Below, one piece after another: positions 16,354 to 25,745 of a DNA stretch of 64,000 bases. The translations under genes were made by a program, and so were the position numbers. The DNA is from Clostridium sp. CAG:417 (GTDB lineage: Bacteria > Bacillota_I > Bacilli_A > RF39 > UBA660). Below the pieces are notes generated by a model, which ran no database searches, was not told the origin of the DNA, and saw only the letters and a list, made by a program, of their open reading frames with translations. The stretch is from assembly GCA_000432835.1 (NCBI GenBank), contig FR890370.1, forward strand, positions 70,092-134,091. The letters run 5' to 3'. How positions within the stretch are numbered: the first letter of the stretch is position 1; every line of letters starts with the position of its first letter.

Positions 16354-18412
16354 ATTATATTTTGTAATTCTCCTAATTGTAGTGGTGATTTCTGTTCCAA
16401 GACTTCTAGTTAAAGAAAACAGTATTTTAGATACTGATACAAAAGAGTTAACTGGAACCATAACTAATTTCACCTTTGATGGTAATTGCTTAACCTTAGA
16501 CTTAAAAATATCCAGATTTGAAAATACCAAAGCTACCTATCACTTTAAAGAGTTAAGTGAGTTATTGAAAATAAAAAAAGTTCTAAGACTTGGAGACAAA
16601 ATATCTCTTACAGGAAATACAAAAAAACCAAGGGAAAGGTCAGTCCCTAATACCTTTGATTATAGGCACTATCTTAGAATAAAACATATAAATTATTTAT
16701 TTGAAGGAGAAAAAATAGTTTCACTGAAACGAAATAATAATGTTTACTACATGTTAAAAAACACCATTTATAACTATATCAATCACTTTAAATCAAAGTC
16801 TTACATTAAAATGCTCCTTATCGGTGATACAAGTGAAGTGAATAAAGAAATTATAGATAGTTTTAGAGAAATTGGTATTAGTCACTTGTTTGCTATTTCT
16901 GGAACACAAGTTACCTTGCTTGCGGAAATAATTATAAAATCACTCAAGAAAATGAGATGCAGTGAAAAATTAGGTTATATAATGAGTAATATTTTTACCT
17001 TTTGTTATCTTTTTATAACCAACTCCCCGCCGGCAGTATTACGTGCTGTTCTTTCATTTTTGTTATCATCAATTAATAAATATAACTATTTTTATATTTC
17101 CAGTGTAAACATTTTTCTCCTCACTCTAGCTATTACCTTATTAATTAATCCCTTCTATATATATGATTTAGGTTTTTTATATTCCTATATCATTAGTTTT
17201 TCTCTAATATTATGCTCTAAAATATTAGATTCAAGTAAAAAATTTAAAACCCTATTATTAACATCAATTATCTCTTTTCTTGTTAGTATTCCAGTATCAC
17301 TATATACATTTTATCAGATAAATGTTTTAAGTATTATTTATAATTTATTTTATGTTCCATTCGTTAATAGTATTTTATTTCCTCTAGCTATTCTGACTTT
17401 AATATTTCCTTTTTTAGATAATGTCCTATTAATTTTTATCAGGGTTTTAGAAATTACTTCTACAGCCATTAGTACCATTTCTCTCGGAAAACTAATTTTT
17501 TCTAAAACTATCTTTATTATTTATATCATCTATTTTCTAGTTCTATATCTTTTATATCATACTAGAAAAAAGATTTTTATTATAGCTTTTGCAGTGTTAT
17601 TAATATTTCACTATAATATTGTTACTATTTTTCCCAAAGATTACATTACTATGATAGATATTGGCCAAGGGGATTCTATACTAATATCTTCTAAGGGAAA
17701 AAATATGTTAATAGATACTGGTGGCAAAATGCGATATAAAGGTGCAAAATGGGAAGAAGTATCAAGTCCTACAAATATTACAGACAATATTACAATTCCG
17801 TATTTAAAATCAAAAGGAATTAGAAAACTTGACTATTTAGTATTAACTCACGGTGACTATGACCATTTAGGAGAAGCTATAAATATTTTAGAAAAATTTA
17901 GAGTTGATCAAATCTATATCAATGAAGGACACATTAATTACTATGAAAGAGCAATAATAAAAAAATATAATACTAATATTTTAAAAGAGAAAATGATTAT
18001 TAATCTAGGTAATTTTTCATTTCAATCTCTAAATAAAGATTTAAATGATGAAAATGACAGCAGTATTATTTTATATGGAGTATATAATGCTTATCAAATG
18101 TTATTTATGGGAGATGCCAGCACTAAGAGTGAACGGGAGCTTCTTAAAAATTATAATCTATCAAAAATCAATTTCTTAAAAGTAGGTCACCATGGTAGTA
18201 AAACAAGTACTAGTGAAGAACTCTTAAAAACAATAAAACCAGATATAGCCCTCATTTCTGCTGGCGTTGATAATAAATTTCATCATCCTCATCAAGTAAT
18301 TATAGATAGACTTTTACATTATCATATCAAATATTATCTAACAAGTAAGGTCGGAAGTGTAGAAATATATTTTTCCAAAAATAAATATCGTATTGTATCA
18401 TGTATTTCTTAA
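16319..18412 (+). CDS. comEC: DNA uptake channel ComEC/Rec2
   Basis: A 697-residue polytopic protein. An N-terminal soluble OB-like (DUF4131) part is followed by a multi-helix Competence domain (about 160-420; LLIGDTSEVNKEII, LFAISGTQVTLLAE, NSPPAVLRAV). The C-terminal metallo-beta-lactamase-like domain carries THGDYDHLGEA and GHHGSKTSTS. ComEC forms the inner membrane channel for single-stranded DNA and may degrade the other strand. It lies directly after comEA in the conserved order. The ATG is inside comEA, after GGAGAT. Confidence 0.95.
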   Translation: MLKLRHTLLSNKLYFVILLIVVVISVPRLLVKENSILDTDTKELTGTITNFTFDGNCLTLDLKISRFENTKATYHFKELSELLKIKKVLRLGDKISLTGNTKKPRERSVPNTFDYRHYLRIKHINYLFEGEKIVSLKRNNNVYYMLKNTIYNYINHFKSKSYIKMLLIGDTSEVNKEIIDSFREIGISHLFAISGTQVTLLAEIIIKSLKKMRCSEKLGYIMSNIFTFCYLFITNSPPAVLRAVLSFLLSSINKYNYFYISSVNIFLLTLAITLLINPFYIYDLGFLYSYIISFSLILCSKILDSSKKFKTLLLTSIISFLVSIPVSLYTFYQINVLSIIYNLFYVPFVNSILFPLAILTLIFPFLDNVLLIFIRVLEITSTAISTISLGKLIFSKTIFIIYIIYFLVLYLLYHTRKKIFIIAFAVLLIFHYNIVTIFPKDYITMIDIGQGDSILISSKGKNMLIDTGGKMRYKGAKWEEVSSPTNITDNITIPYLKSKGIRKLDYLVLTHGDYDHLGEAINILEKFRVDQIYINEGHINYYERAIIKKYNTNILKEKMIINLGNFSFQSLNKDLNDENDSSIILYGVYNAYQMLFMGDASTKSERELLKNYNLSKINFLKVGHHGSKTSTSEELLKTIKPDIALISAGVDNKFHHPHQVIIDRLLHYHIKYYLTSKVGSVEIYFSKNKYRIVSCIS

Positions 18413-18537
18413 TGCTTCATTCTAATATAAAAAACTATCGGCATAAAAGATGCGTATATAACTTTACATATGATATAGAATTTATTTTTATTCTGTAGTA
18501 TAATAAGCATATCACAAATCAAAGAGAAAGGCTAATT

Positions 18538-19662
18538 ATGAAAATAAAATATGAATTATTAAAAGAAGAAAAAAATACTAAAGCCAGATTAGGTAAAATA
18601 TATACAAATTATGGTGACTTTATAACACCTATGTTTATGCCGGTTGGAACAAGAGCTACCGTGAAAGGACTTACACCAGAAGAAGTTAAAGAAACACATG
18701 CTGGTATTGTTTTAGCTAATACTTATCATTTATGGCTAAGACCAGGAGAAGATGTAGTAAAAGAAGCTGGCGGCCTACATCGTTTTATGAACTATGATGG
18801 TCCAATTCTAACTGATAGCGGTGGATTCCAAGTTTTTTCTCTTGCTAAAAATAAAGAAAAAGATATCACCGAAGAAGGGGTACATTTTAAGAGTCATATA
18901 GATGGTAAAAACTTGTTTTTAACTCCTGAAAAATCTATTGAAATTCAAAATAAATTAGACAGTGATATTGCCATGAGTTTCGATGAGTGCCCTCCATATC
19001 CTGTAACCTATGAGTATATGAAAAAATCTGTTGAAAGGACTTTGCGTTGGGCAGCCCGAGGTAAAAAAGTTCATAATAATCCTAATCAAGCACTATTTGG
19101 TATAGTACAAGGAGGAGAATTTCAGGATTTACGTGAATACAGTTGTAAGAAAACAGTAGAAATGGATTTTGATGGTTATTCAATTGGTGGCACCTCTGTT
19201 GGCGAAGAAAAAGATGTCATGTATAAAATGGTAGAAGATGGAGTACGCTTCCTACCAAAAGATAAAGTTAGATATTTAATGGGAGTAGGGGATCCAATTG
19301 ATATTATTGAAGGCGTAATTCGCGGTATAGATATATTTGATTGCGTCCTACCAACAAGAATAGCAAGACACGGACAAGCCTTTACAAGAACAGGCAAAAT
19401 AAACTTTAATAATGCTAAATTTATTCACGATTTTACCCCGGTAGATGAAGAATGTGACTGCTATACATGTAAACACTATACTAAGTCATATATTAGACAT
19501 TTAATAACTACCGATGAAATGTTAGGTGGAACTCTTCTTTCTATTCATAACATTAGATTTTTAATCAAATTAACTGAAGAGTTAAGAGAAGCTATAAAAA
19601 AAGATACTCTTCTAGAGTATCGAGAATCTTTTATAGAAAGATATAATGGAAAAAAATCATAG
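18538..19662 (+). CDS. tgt: tRNA-guanine(34) transglycosylase
   Basis: A 374-residue Tgt, which swaps guanine 34 of GUN-anticodon tRNAs for a queuosine precursor. Motifs are DSGGFQVFSL, FDECPPYPV, GIVQGGEFQDLRE, IGGTSVGE, DCVLPTRIARHGQ (with the nucleophile Asp) and the zinc site C-x-C-x2-C with a later His (ECDCYTCK ... LLSIHN). The length is normal. No queA or yajC is adjacent. It starts after AGAGAAAGGC, and its last bases overlap the minus-strand YqfQ-like gene. Confidence 0.97.
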   Translation: MKIKYELLKEEKNTKARLGKIYTNYGDFITPMFMPVGTRATVKGLTPEEVKETHAGIVLANTYHLWLRPGEDVVKEAGGLHRFMNYDGPILTDSGGFQVFSLAKNKEKDITEEGVHFKSHIDGKNLFLTPEKSIEIQNKLDSDIAMSFDECPPYPVTYEYMKKSVERTLRWAARGKKVHNNPNQALFGIVQGGEFQDLREYSCKKTVEMDFDGYSIGGTSVGEEKDVMYKMVEDGVRFLPKDKVRYLMGVGDPIDIIEGVIRGIDIFDCVLPTRIARHGQAFTRTGKINFNNAKFIHDFTPVDEECDCYTCKHYTKSYIRHLITTDEMLGGTLLSIHNIRFLIKLTEELREAIKKDTLLEYRESFIERYNGKKS

Positions 19663-19956
19663 AAAAAAAGTAGGTTTATTATTAGAAACAGGAGTGGCTT
19701 CTGTTTCTTTTTTTATAACATTATTTTGAACTGGAGTATCAGGCTTTCTCATTGTATCAGCAATTTTAAATATAGTTTTAGCATTTTGCATCATAGGCTT
19801 AACTTGATATACAATGGGAATAGCTTGATTTATTACGCCTAATGTTTTTTGGGTGTTACTAAGTAAGTTTCCCCAGTTAATACCTTTTAAACTTTGAAAT
19901 AATCCACGTCTTGCAAACATACCAGGGTTTCCATAAAAGAAAGGATTATTATACAT
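19657..19956 (-). CDS. YqfQ/VrrA-like protein
   Basis: A 99-residue protein. Its N-terminus is rich in N, P, G and F (MYNNPFFYGNPGMF). The central hydrophobic part (NWGNLLSNTQKTLGVINQAI, then PIVYQVKPMMQNAKTIF) matches the layout of YqfQ/VrrA proteins of endospore formers, here without their long tail. Function unknown. A GAGGGGTGATAAG ribosome site supports the start. It is convergent with tgt (6-base overlap) and divergent from pilC. Confidence 0.7.
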   Translation of the reverse strand: MYNNPFFYGNPGMFARRGLFQSLKGINWGNLLSNTQKTLGVINQAIPIVYQVKPMMQNAKTIFKIADTMRKPDTPVQNNVIKKETEATPVSNNKPTFFL

Positions 19957-20063
19957 CTTATCACCCCTCTAATCTATTATATGTCAAGATAGAAAAAAGT
20001 TTTGTAAATATCTTTAAATTTGTAAAAAACTTTGGTACAATACAATAAGATAGGAGAATGTCT

Positions 20064-21503
20064 ATGAAAGAGTCTAAAAATCCATTTGTTTCTATGTATA
20101 AAGGTTTTAAAAATATATTTAAAGGTAAAAAAAAGGATAAAACTCCTGCAGTACAAGAAGAGGCCTTAATGGATATGACCAATATATCACCTATAGTTAA
20201 TAATCCTCAAACGAGTAACGCTACTCAACCTATAACTCCACAACAAGACACTTTAGCGGGTATAAAACAGCGTGAGCATAAAAAAGAAGACAGAAACCTT
20301 TTCCCTTTTAGATATAAAGCCAAAACAGCAACAGGAAGAAAAGCTACAGGTATCTTTTCTGCTGAAAGTATTAATGATTGTATTCACTTTTTAGAAATAC
20401 AAGGTTATACAGATATTCAAGTAAAGCCCAAAGAAAAATGGGATTTTGACATTGTACTTGATAAGAAATTAGGAGTAGGAGACTTAGCTTTTGATTTAAC
20501 ACAATTGTCTACATATATCAAAGCCGGTATTCCCCTTGTTGATGCTGTAAAGATATTAGCTCAACAAGCTTCAAAACCCAATCAACGTCTTGCTTATCAA
20601 AGATTATTATATGACCTTTTAAAAGGTGATAACTTCAGTGATGCAATGGATAAACAAGAAAATGTTTTCCCATCTTTATTGATAAACATGGTTCGTTCAG
20701 CTGAAATGACAGGTGATTTAACCTCTATTCTTGACGATATGGCCGAGTATTATGAATCTATGGAACAAGTACGAAAAGAAATGAAGAGTGCTATGACATA
20801 TCCTGCCTTCGTAATCGTTCTAGCTATAGGCGTTCTAGTCTTCATGTTGATATATTTAGTTCCACAATTTGTAACTCTTTATGAAGGACAAGGGGCAAGT
20901 CTTCCTGCAATAACCCTTTTCATCATCAACTCCTCAAACTTCCTAAAAAATAACTACATTATGATTATAGTAGTAATTCTTGTAACTATCCTTGTCTTTT
21001 GGTACTTGTATACAAGAATAAAATCTTTTAGAAGAGTTGTTCAAACAATAATCATGAAACTACCAGCCTTTGGAAATATGATTATATATAAAGAGGTTTA
21101 TAATTTTACCAAGACCTTTGCCTCTCTTATTAACCATGGCGTATTTATAACTGATTCTATGGAAATTTTATCTAAAATTACAACCAATGAAATATATAAA
21201 CATATAATTTCAAAAACCATGACTAATCTTGCCAAAGGTAATACCATTTCAGAGTCATTTAAAGGAGAATGGGCTTTCCCCGAAATAGCTTATCAAATGT
21301 TAGTAACAGGAGAAAGTACCGGTCAACTTGGTTTAATGATGGAAAAGGTATCTGAACACTACCAAGCTCTACATAAGTCAGCCGTTGCTCAATTAAAAAG
21401 TATGATTGAACCAATTATGATTATCGTATTAGCGGGTATTGTCGGAGTACTTTTACTATCAATTATTACCCCAATGTTTGATATTTATAATCAGATTGGT
21501 TAG
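20064..21503 (+). CDS. Type IV pilus / competence inner-membrane platform protein PilC/ComGB
   Basis: A 479-residue T2SSF protein. A soluble N-terminal part (about 1-150) with FRYKAKTATGRKATGIF is followed by two T2SSF domains (about 160-280 and 360-478), each ending in hydrophobic helices. Repeated features are SAEMTGDLTSILDDMAEYYE and TGESTGQLGLMMEKVSEHYQ. It is the platform on which pilin subunits are moved by an assembly ATPase. The second ATG is preferred because AGGAG is too close to the first. Directly followed by pilD; no ATPase gene is present here. Confidence 0.92.
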   Translation: MKESKNPFVSMYKGFKNIFKGKKKDKTPAVQEEALMDMTNISPIVNNPQTSNATQPITPQQDTLAGIKQREHKKEDRNLFPFRYKAKTATGRKATGIFSAESINDCIHFLEIQGYTDIQVKPKEKWDFDIVLDKKLGVGDLAFDLTQLSTYIKAGIPLVDAVKILAQQASKPNQRLAYQRLLYDLLKGDNFSDAMDKQENVFPSLLINMVRSAEMTGDLTSILDDMAEYYESMEQVRKEMKSAMTYPAFVIVLAIGVLVFMLIYLVPQFVTLYEGQGASLPAITLFIINSSNFLKNNYIMIIVVILVTILVFWYLYTRIKSFRRVVQTIIMKLPAFGNMIIYKEVYNFTKTFASLINHGVFITDSMEILSKITTNEIYKHIISKTMTNLAKGNTISESFKGEWAFPEIAYQMLVTGESTGQLGLMMEKVSEHYQALHKSAVAQLKSMIEPIMIIVLAGIVGVLLLSIITPMFDIYNQIG

Positions 21504-21513
21504 GAGTATATAT

Positions 21514-22275
21514 ATGAAAATATTTTATCTTATATTTTTCTTTATACTAGGAACTGTCATCGGTTCCTTTCTCTGTGTAGTTGGACTTAGATTACCTAAG
21601 AATATAGATTTTGTTAAGGGTAAATCAAGGTGTGATGCTTGTGGTCACAAATTACATTTTTATGAGCTCATTCCTATATTTTCTTACATATTTTTAAGAG
21701 GTAGATGCCTAAAATGTCACCAAAAAATAGATTCAATTATTCCAATTAGTGAAATATTAGGAGGGCTTTTATTTTCAACAGCGTACTATCTTTTTGGTTT
21801 TAGCTACAATCTAGTAATAGCCCTTTTAATAGCGGCATTATTTATAATCATAGTAACAACAGATGTGACATATTATATTATTCCAGACGAAATAATTATT
21901 ACCTTTAGTATTTTGTTTTTAATAGTTGAGTTTTTGTCAGGTGGCATTAAAAACGTTGGTATGCATTTATTAACTGGTATCTTATTATTTATTATTATGT
22001 ATTTAATTATGCTTTTAGGCGAAAAGCTATTTAAAAAAGAAAGCCTAGGTGGGGGAGACGTTAAATTATTATTTTTATTTGGTCTAGTTTTAGATCCACT
22101 ACTAGGTATTTTTACTATTTTTTTAGGTAGTTTAATTGCGCTACCAATATCAATATTTATTCTATATAAAGAGAAAAATAATATGATACCGTTTGGTCCA
22201 TTTCTTCTACTTGCCTTTATGTTGATTTATTATAGTGGCATAACATCAGAACAAATTATTAACCTTTTAATTTAG
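21514..22275 (+). CDS. Prepilin peptidase (PilD/ComC type)
   Basis: A 253-residue aspartic membrane protease that cleaves and methylates prepilin-like proteins. It has the N-terminal GTVIGSFL segment, two zinc CxxC pairs (CDACGHKLH and CLKCHQKI), and the catalytic Asp sites TDVTYYIIPDE and GGGDVKLLF. About eight transmembrane helices. The start is the ATG after TAGGAG, ten bases past pilC; the open upstream extension lies inside pilC. Likely substrates are the three prepilins at 38.5-40.3 kb. Confidence 0.95.
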   Translation: MKIFYLIFFFILGTVIGSFLCVVGLRLPKNIDFVKGKSRCDACGHKLHFYELIPIFSYIFLRGRCLKCHQKIDSIIPISEILGGLLFSTAYYLFGFSYNLVIALLIAALFIIIVTTDVTYYIIPDEIIITFSILFLIVEFLSGGIKNVGMHLLTGILLFIIMYLIMLLGEKLFKKESLGGGDVKLLFLFGLVLDPLLGIFTIFLGSLIALPISIFILYKEKNNMIPFGPFLLLAFMLIYYSGITSEQIINLLI

Positions 22276-22302
22276 ACAAAATTCTTCGTGAATTTTGTTT
22301 TA
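22276..22302 (+). terminator. Terminator after pilD
   Basis: ACAAAATTC-TTCGT-GAATTTTGT, 9-bp perfect stem, then TTTA. Confidence 0.82.
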
Positions 22303-22344
22303 CTTTATTCCTAATTTATTGTAATATATCTGTAGGTGAGCGTG

Positions 22345-23655
22345 ATGAAGAATATAACAATATTACCAGCAGATACATATATTGTAGTAAATAAAACAAT
22401 TCTTAATGAAGAAGATAAAAAATTAATAACTCTATTATATCAACCAATTATAGGTCATGTTGCCGTAAGTCTATATCTTACATTGATTGATGATCTTAAT
22501 AAGAGTTTAATTATGAGTGATGACTTAACTCATCACCATTTAATGGCTACCATGCAACTAAAACTTGAAGATATTGTTATTGCTCGTGAAAAGTTAGAAG
22601 CCTGTGGACTATTAAAAACTTATTTTAAACAGGGAAATGTAAATAATTATGTTTATCTTCTTTATTCCCCATTATCAGCCAGTGAATTCTTTACTCATCC
22701 AATTTTAAATGTCGTCTTATATAATAATTTAGGAAAAAACGAATATAATAAATTGCTGAATTATTTTAAAATACCGCATCTTAATCTAAAAGATTATGAA
22801 GATATTACTAGAAGTTTCAATGAAGTATTTAAAACTATCCCAGGTAAAAGTGAAATAGTATCAAGTGATATAGCTGACAAGAATAAAAACAAAATTTTAA
22901 TTAATGATTGCATTGATTTTAATCTGCTTATTTCGAGCATACCTAAAAATATGGTTAATGAAAGATGTTTTTCCTCTGATGTTAAAAACTTGATTAATAG
23001 TTTAGCTTACACCTATCACATAGATGATTTTAACATGCAGTCTCTAGTTCGTGATTCCTTAAACGAAAAGGGAATGATTGACAAAAATGTTTTAAGAAAA
23101 AGCTGCCGTAATGTTTATCAACTTGATAATACAGGTAGTCTTCCAACACTAGTTTATGCTAAACAACCAGAATATTTAAAAAAACCAGTAGGTGATAATT
23201 CTAAGTGGGCCAAAATGGTTTACACATTTGAAAATACTAGTCCATATAATTATCTAAAAGCTCAATATAAAGGAGCAGAGCCAACAAGTAGAGATCTCCA
23301 TCTAATTGAAAATCTTCTTATCGACCAAAAATTAAATCCTGGAGTAGTAAATGTATTGATTTCTTATGTTCTAAAAATTAATAACCAAAAACTAAGTAAA
23401 GGATATATTGAAACAATAGTAGGACAGTGGAAAAGACTAAACATAGAAACTGTCGAAGACGCCATGAGAATAACCGAAAAAGAACACAAACGTGTTAAAC
23501 GTCTAATATCTAAAAATACTCCTAATGCTCCTAAAAAGTCTTCATCTCCAAAAGAAGAACCATTACCAGCATGGTTTGACAAAGAGCTAGAAAAAGAAGA
23601 CTTAAGTCAAGAAGAAAGTGCTGAGATGAGTAAAATTTTAGGTGAAATTGCTTAG
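22345..23655 (+). CDS. dnaB: Replication initiation and membrane attachment protein DnaB (Firmicutes type)
   Basis: A 436-residue helicase-loader protein acting at oriC and in replication restart. The N-terminal part (LITLLYQPIIGHVAVSLYLT, residues about 26-45) is the Firmicutes DnaB signature. The DnaD/DnaB_2-like C-terminal domain is around residues 300-375 (YNYLKAQYKGAEPTSRDLH; GYIETIVGQWKRLNIETVED). The ATG at 22345 follows AGGTGAGCG. In Bacillus dnaB is followed by dnaI; here no dnaI is next to it. Confidence 0.9.
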   Translation: MKNITILPADTYIVVNKTILNEEDKKLITLLYQPIIGHVAVSLYLTLIDDLNKSLIMSDDLTHHHLMATMQLKLEDIVIAREKLEACGLLKTYFKQGNVNNYVYLLYSPLSASEFFTHPILNVVLYNNLGKNEYNKLLNYFKIPHLNLKDYEDITRSFNEVFKTIPGKSEIVSSDIADKNKNKILINDCIDFNLLISSIPKNMVNERCFSSDVKNLINSLAYTYHIDDFNMQSLVRDSLNEKGMIDKNVLRKSCRNVYQLDNTGSLPTLVYAKQPEYLKKPVGDNSKWAKMVYTFENTSPYNYLKAQYKGAEPTSRDLHLIENLLIDQKLNPGVVNVLISYVLKINNQKLSKGYIETIVGQWKRLNIETVEDAMRITEKEHKRVKRLISKNTPNAPKKSSSPKEEPLPAWFDKELEKEDLSQEESAEMSKILGEIA

Positions 23656-23758
23656 AACTACTTTACATACATAAAAAAATGCCTATGACATTTTCTTGAA
23701 CAAAATATAAATCTATGATATTATTAATTAGAAATTTGGAATTAAAAGGTGGAATTTA

Positions 23759-24271
23759 ATGAAAAAGATAAAAGAAGAATATTTTTATACAAATGACGAA
23801 TTTTATTCAATTATCAATGACATCATTACTAATGATGAGTTTATAAAAACCAAATATATTAGACATCATGGGATTACCAGATATAATCATTCACTAAGAG
23901 TTGCTTATCATACATTTTTAGTTACCAAAAAACTAAAATTAAATTACAAAGAAGCAACACGAGCAGCACTCTTACATGACTTTTTTTTGGAAGAAACAAA
24001 AGATATGAATCAACACCAAGCTTTAAGAAAACATCCGGAATATGCTTTAAAAAACGCTAAAAAGTATTTTGAACTTAGCCCTATGCAAGAGGATATAATT
24101 TTAAAACATATGTATCCGATAACTAAAAAAATGCCTAAGTATAAAGAAAGTTGGATTGTTGATATAATTGATGACTATTGTAGTTTATATGAACGTACAT
24201 ATAGTATTAATAATGAACTAAGAACAGCTTATACTTTCTTATTTATTTTCTTAACTATTAGATTTAAATAA
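23759..24271 (+). CDS. HD-domain phosphohydrolase
   Basis: A 170-residue HD protein. Putative metal ligands are the His in RYNHSLRVAYH (about residue 46) and the HD of LLHDFF (about 75-76), with a later His in KHMYPI and an Asp in VDIIDDY. Such proteins hydrolyse phosphate esters or nucleotides; the substrate is unknown. The last residues repeat hydrophobic amino acids (TFLFIFLTIRF). The ATG follows AAAAGGTGGAATTTA. Confidence 0.85.
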   Translation: MKKIKEEYFYTNDEFYSIINDIITNDEFIKTKYIRHHGITRYNHSLRVAYHTFLVTKKLKLNYKEATRAALLHDFFLEETKDMNQHQALRKHPEYALKNAKKYFELSPMQEDIILKHMYPITKKMPKYKESWIVDIIDDYCSLYERTYSINNELRTAYTFLFIFLTIRFK

Positions 24272-24289
24272 AAGTATAGCTTTTATTTT
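24266..24289 (+). terminator. Hairpin between the HD gene and the zinc-ribbon gene
   Basis: AAATAAAAG / CTTTTATTT with a TATAG loop overlaps the HD stop and runs up to the GGAGG of the next gene. It may be a weak terminator or attenuate the downstream gene. Confidence 0.6.
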
Positions 24290-24300
24290 GGAGGAAAAAT

Positions 24301-25467
24301 ATGTATTGTGGTAACTGTGGTAATAAAATAGAAAATGAAAATGTTTCCTTTTGTAAAAAGTGTGGAACTAAAATAATTAAAACACCCAAAAAAATCAATA
24401 AACCAAAAAAACATATTACAGTTAATTTTACGAGTATTGCAAGAAAAAAGAGTGCTAAAGTAGTCTTAGTAGTTATTGTTTTAATCCTTATTTACATTTT
24501 CATAAATAATTTATTCTTTTCAGAGGATGCAACTATTAAAAGCTACGTAAAAGCTTACGCTAATAATGATTATCAAAAAATAATAAAACTGACTAATATA
24601 GACAAGAATAAATTTATGAGTAAGAAATCACTTACTGAAAAATATAGTGATAAAACAAATAAATATGTAAAAGTAGATATACTTTCCACAAATAGGAGTA
24701 AAGCAGAACATTCTAGAACAGTTGCATATAAAACCCTAGATTCAGAGAAAAATATAATGAATCTAAAAATAAAACAGGTTGGTAGAAGATATTTAATTTT
24801 TAAAAAATATGCCATTACCTCAACAGATTTAATAGCCAAGAATGTAACTATAACCGCTCCTAAAGACTACAAGATAACAATAGACAATGTCGTGTTAGAT
24901 AATAAATACAAAATAAAAGAAAAGAGTAGTGTTATTACCTACAAAGTACCACTTCTTTTAAAGAAAAATGTAAAAGAAGAAATTACCCTAAGTAATAATA
25001 TTACAATAACTAATATTAAAAATGTGTACAGTAATGAAACCTTGACAACTAAAAACTTATATAATGCCACTATAGATGAGGCATCAAATAAAAACATCAA
25101 AGACAAAATAAAAAACTCCATAACTCTAATCGTTAATAGCGCCATTCTAAATAAAGATAAAGAAACAATTATGGATAAAAACTTTTTTACTGAAAAATTA
25201 CTATCATCATCTACTTTTATAGATAATTATATGGTTTTAAAAGATAAATATAGTACTAAAGAAATTACCAGTTTTAAAATTGATAATATTAAAATATCTA
25301 GTATTAATATAAATGACAATAAACATTTATCAATCAAATCTACTATTTCTTATTCTTATAAAAACAATGGTAGTAAAAGAAGTGGTGTTAGAAGTGTAAT
25401 CTTTGGATTCGATAATGATTTAAATATAGATGAATTATATATTTCAAATTTATATACATTATTTTAA
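24301..25467 (+). CDS. Zinc-ribbon membrane protein (TcaA/YvbJ-like)
   Basis: A 388-residue protein. An N-terminal zinc ribbon (CGNCGNKI ... CKKCGTKI, residues 3-25) is followed by a basic linker, one transmembrane helix (about 58-78) and a large extracytoplasmic part with repeated beta-type segments. This order matches the TcaA/YvbJ group of envelope stress proteins, but sequence similarity is only general. Start after GGAGGAAAAAT. A tRNA gene follows. Confidence 0.8.
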   Translation: MYCGNCGNKIENENVSFCKKCGTKIIKTPKKINKPKKHITVNFTSIARKKSAKVVLVVIVLILIYIFINNLFFSEDATIKSYVKAYANNDYQKIIKLTNIDKNKFMSKKSLTEKYSDKTNKYVKVDILSTNRSKAEHSRTVAYKTLDSEKNIMNLKIKQVGRRYLIFKKYAITSTDLIAKNVTITAPKDYKITIDNVVLDNKYKIKEKSSVITYKVPLLLKKNVKEEITLSNNITITNIKNVYSNETLTTKNLYNATIDEASNKNIKDKIKNSITLIVNSAILNKDKETIMDKNFFTEKLLSSSTFIDNYMVLKDKYSTKEITSFKIDNIKISSININDNKHLSIKSTISYSYKNNGSKRSGVRSVIFGFDNDLNIDELYISNLYTLF

Positions 25468-25515
25468 TATATAGAGTAGTAAAAATAAGAAAAATATGTT
25501 ATTATCTAAATGGAT

Positions 25516-25592
25516 GTTCTCGTAGCTCAGTTGGATAGAGCAATCGCCTCCTAAGCGATAGGTCGGCAGTTCAAATCTGCCCGGGAACGCCA
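25516..25592 (+). tRNA. tRNA-Arg (anticodon CCT)
   Basis: Canonical cloverleaf: acceptor GTTCTCG/CGGGAAC, D arm with AGCTCAGTTGGATAGAGC, anticodon stem ATCGC/GCGAT with loop CTCCTAA, T arm GGCAG/CTGCC and encoded CCA. The anticodon CCT reads AGG. Confidence 0.96.
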
Positions 25593-25606
25593 TTTTAGTA
25601 GATTTT

Positions 25607-25636
25607 AAAGAGATTTTTATAGATCTCTTTTTTTTG
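25607..25636 (+). terminator. Terminator of tRNA-Arg
   Basis: AAAGAGAT / ATCTCTTT stem with an 8-nt loop and a T8 tail. Confidence 0.88.
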
Positions 25637-25645
25637 CTTTTAAAA

Positions 25646-25716
25646 TGAAATTTTTTTCACTTTATTGTTGACTTTCTGAATACTAAAGGAATATAATTAA
25701 TATGAAATAAATTTCA
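25646..25716 (+). promoter_or_regulatory. ABC operon promoter flanked by two TGAAAT palindromes
   Basis: TTGACT (25668-25673), 18 bp, TATAAT (25692-25697). Half-site pairs TGAAAT-N3-TTTCA lie at 25646-25659 (upstream of the -35) and 25703-25716 (just after the -10). The pair is a plausible operator set for the TetR regulator encoded after the transporter. Confidence 0.72.
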
Positions 25717-25745
25717 CATTGATATAAGTGAGAAGGGATGATGAG

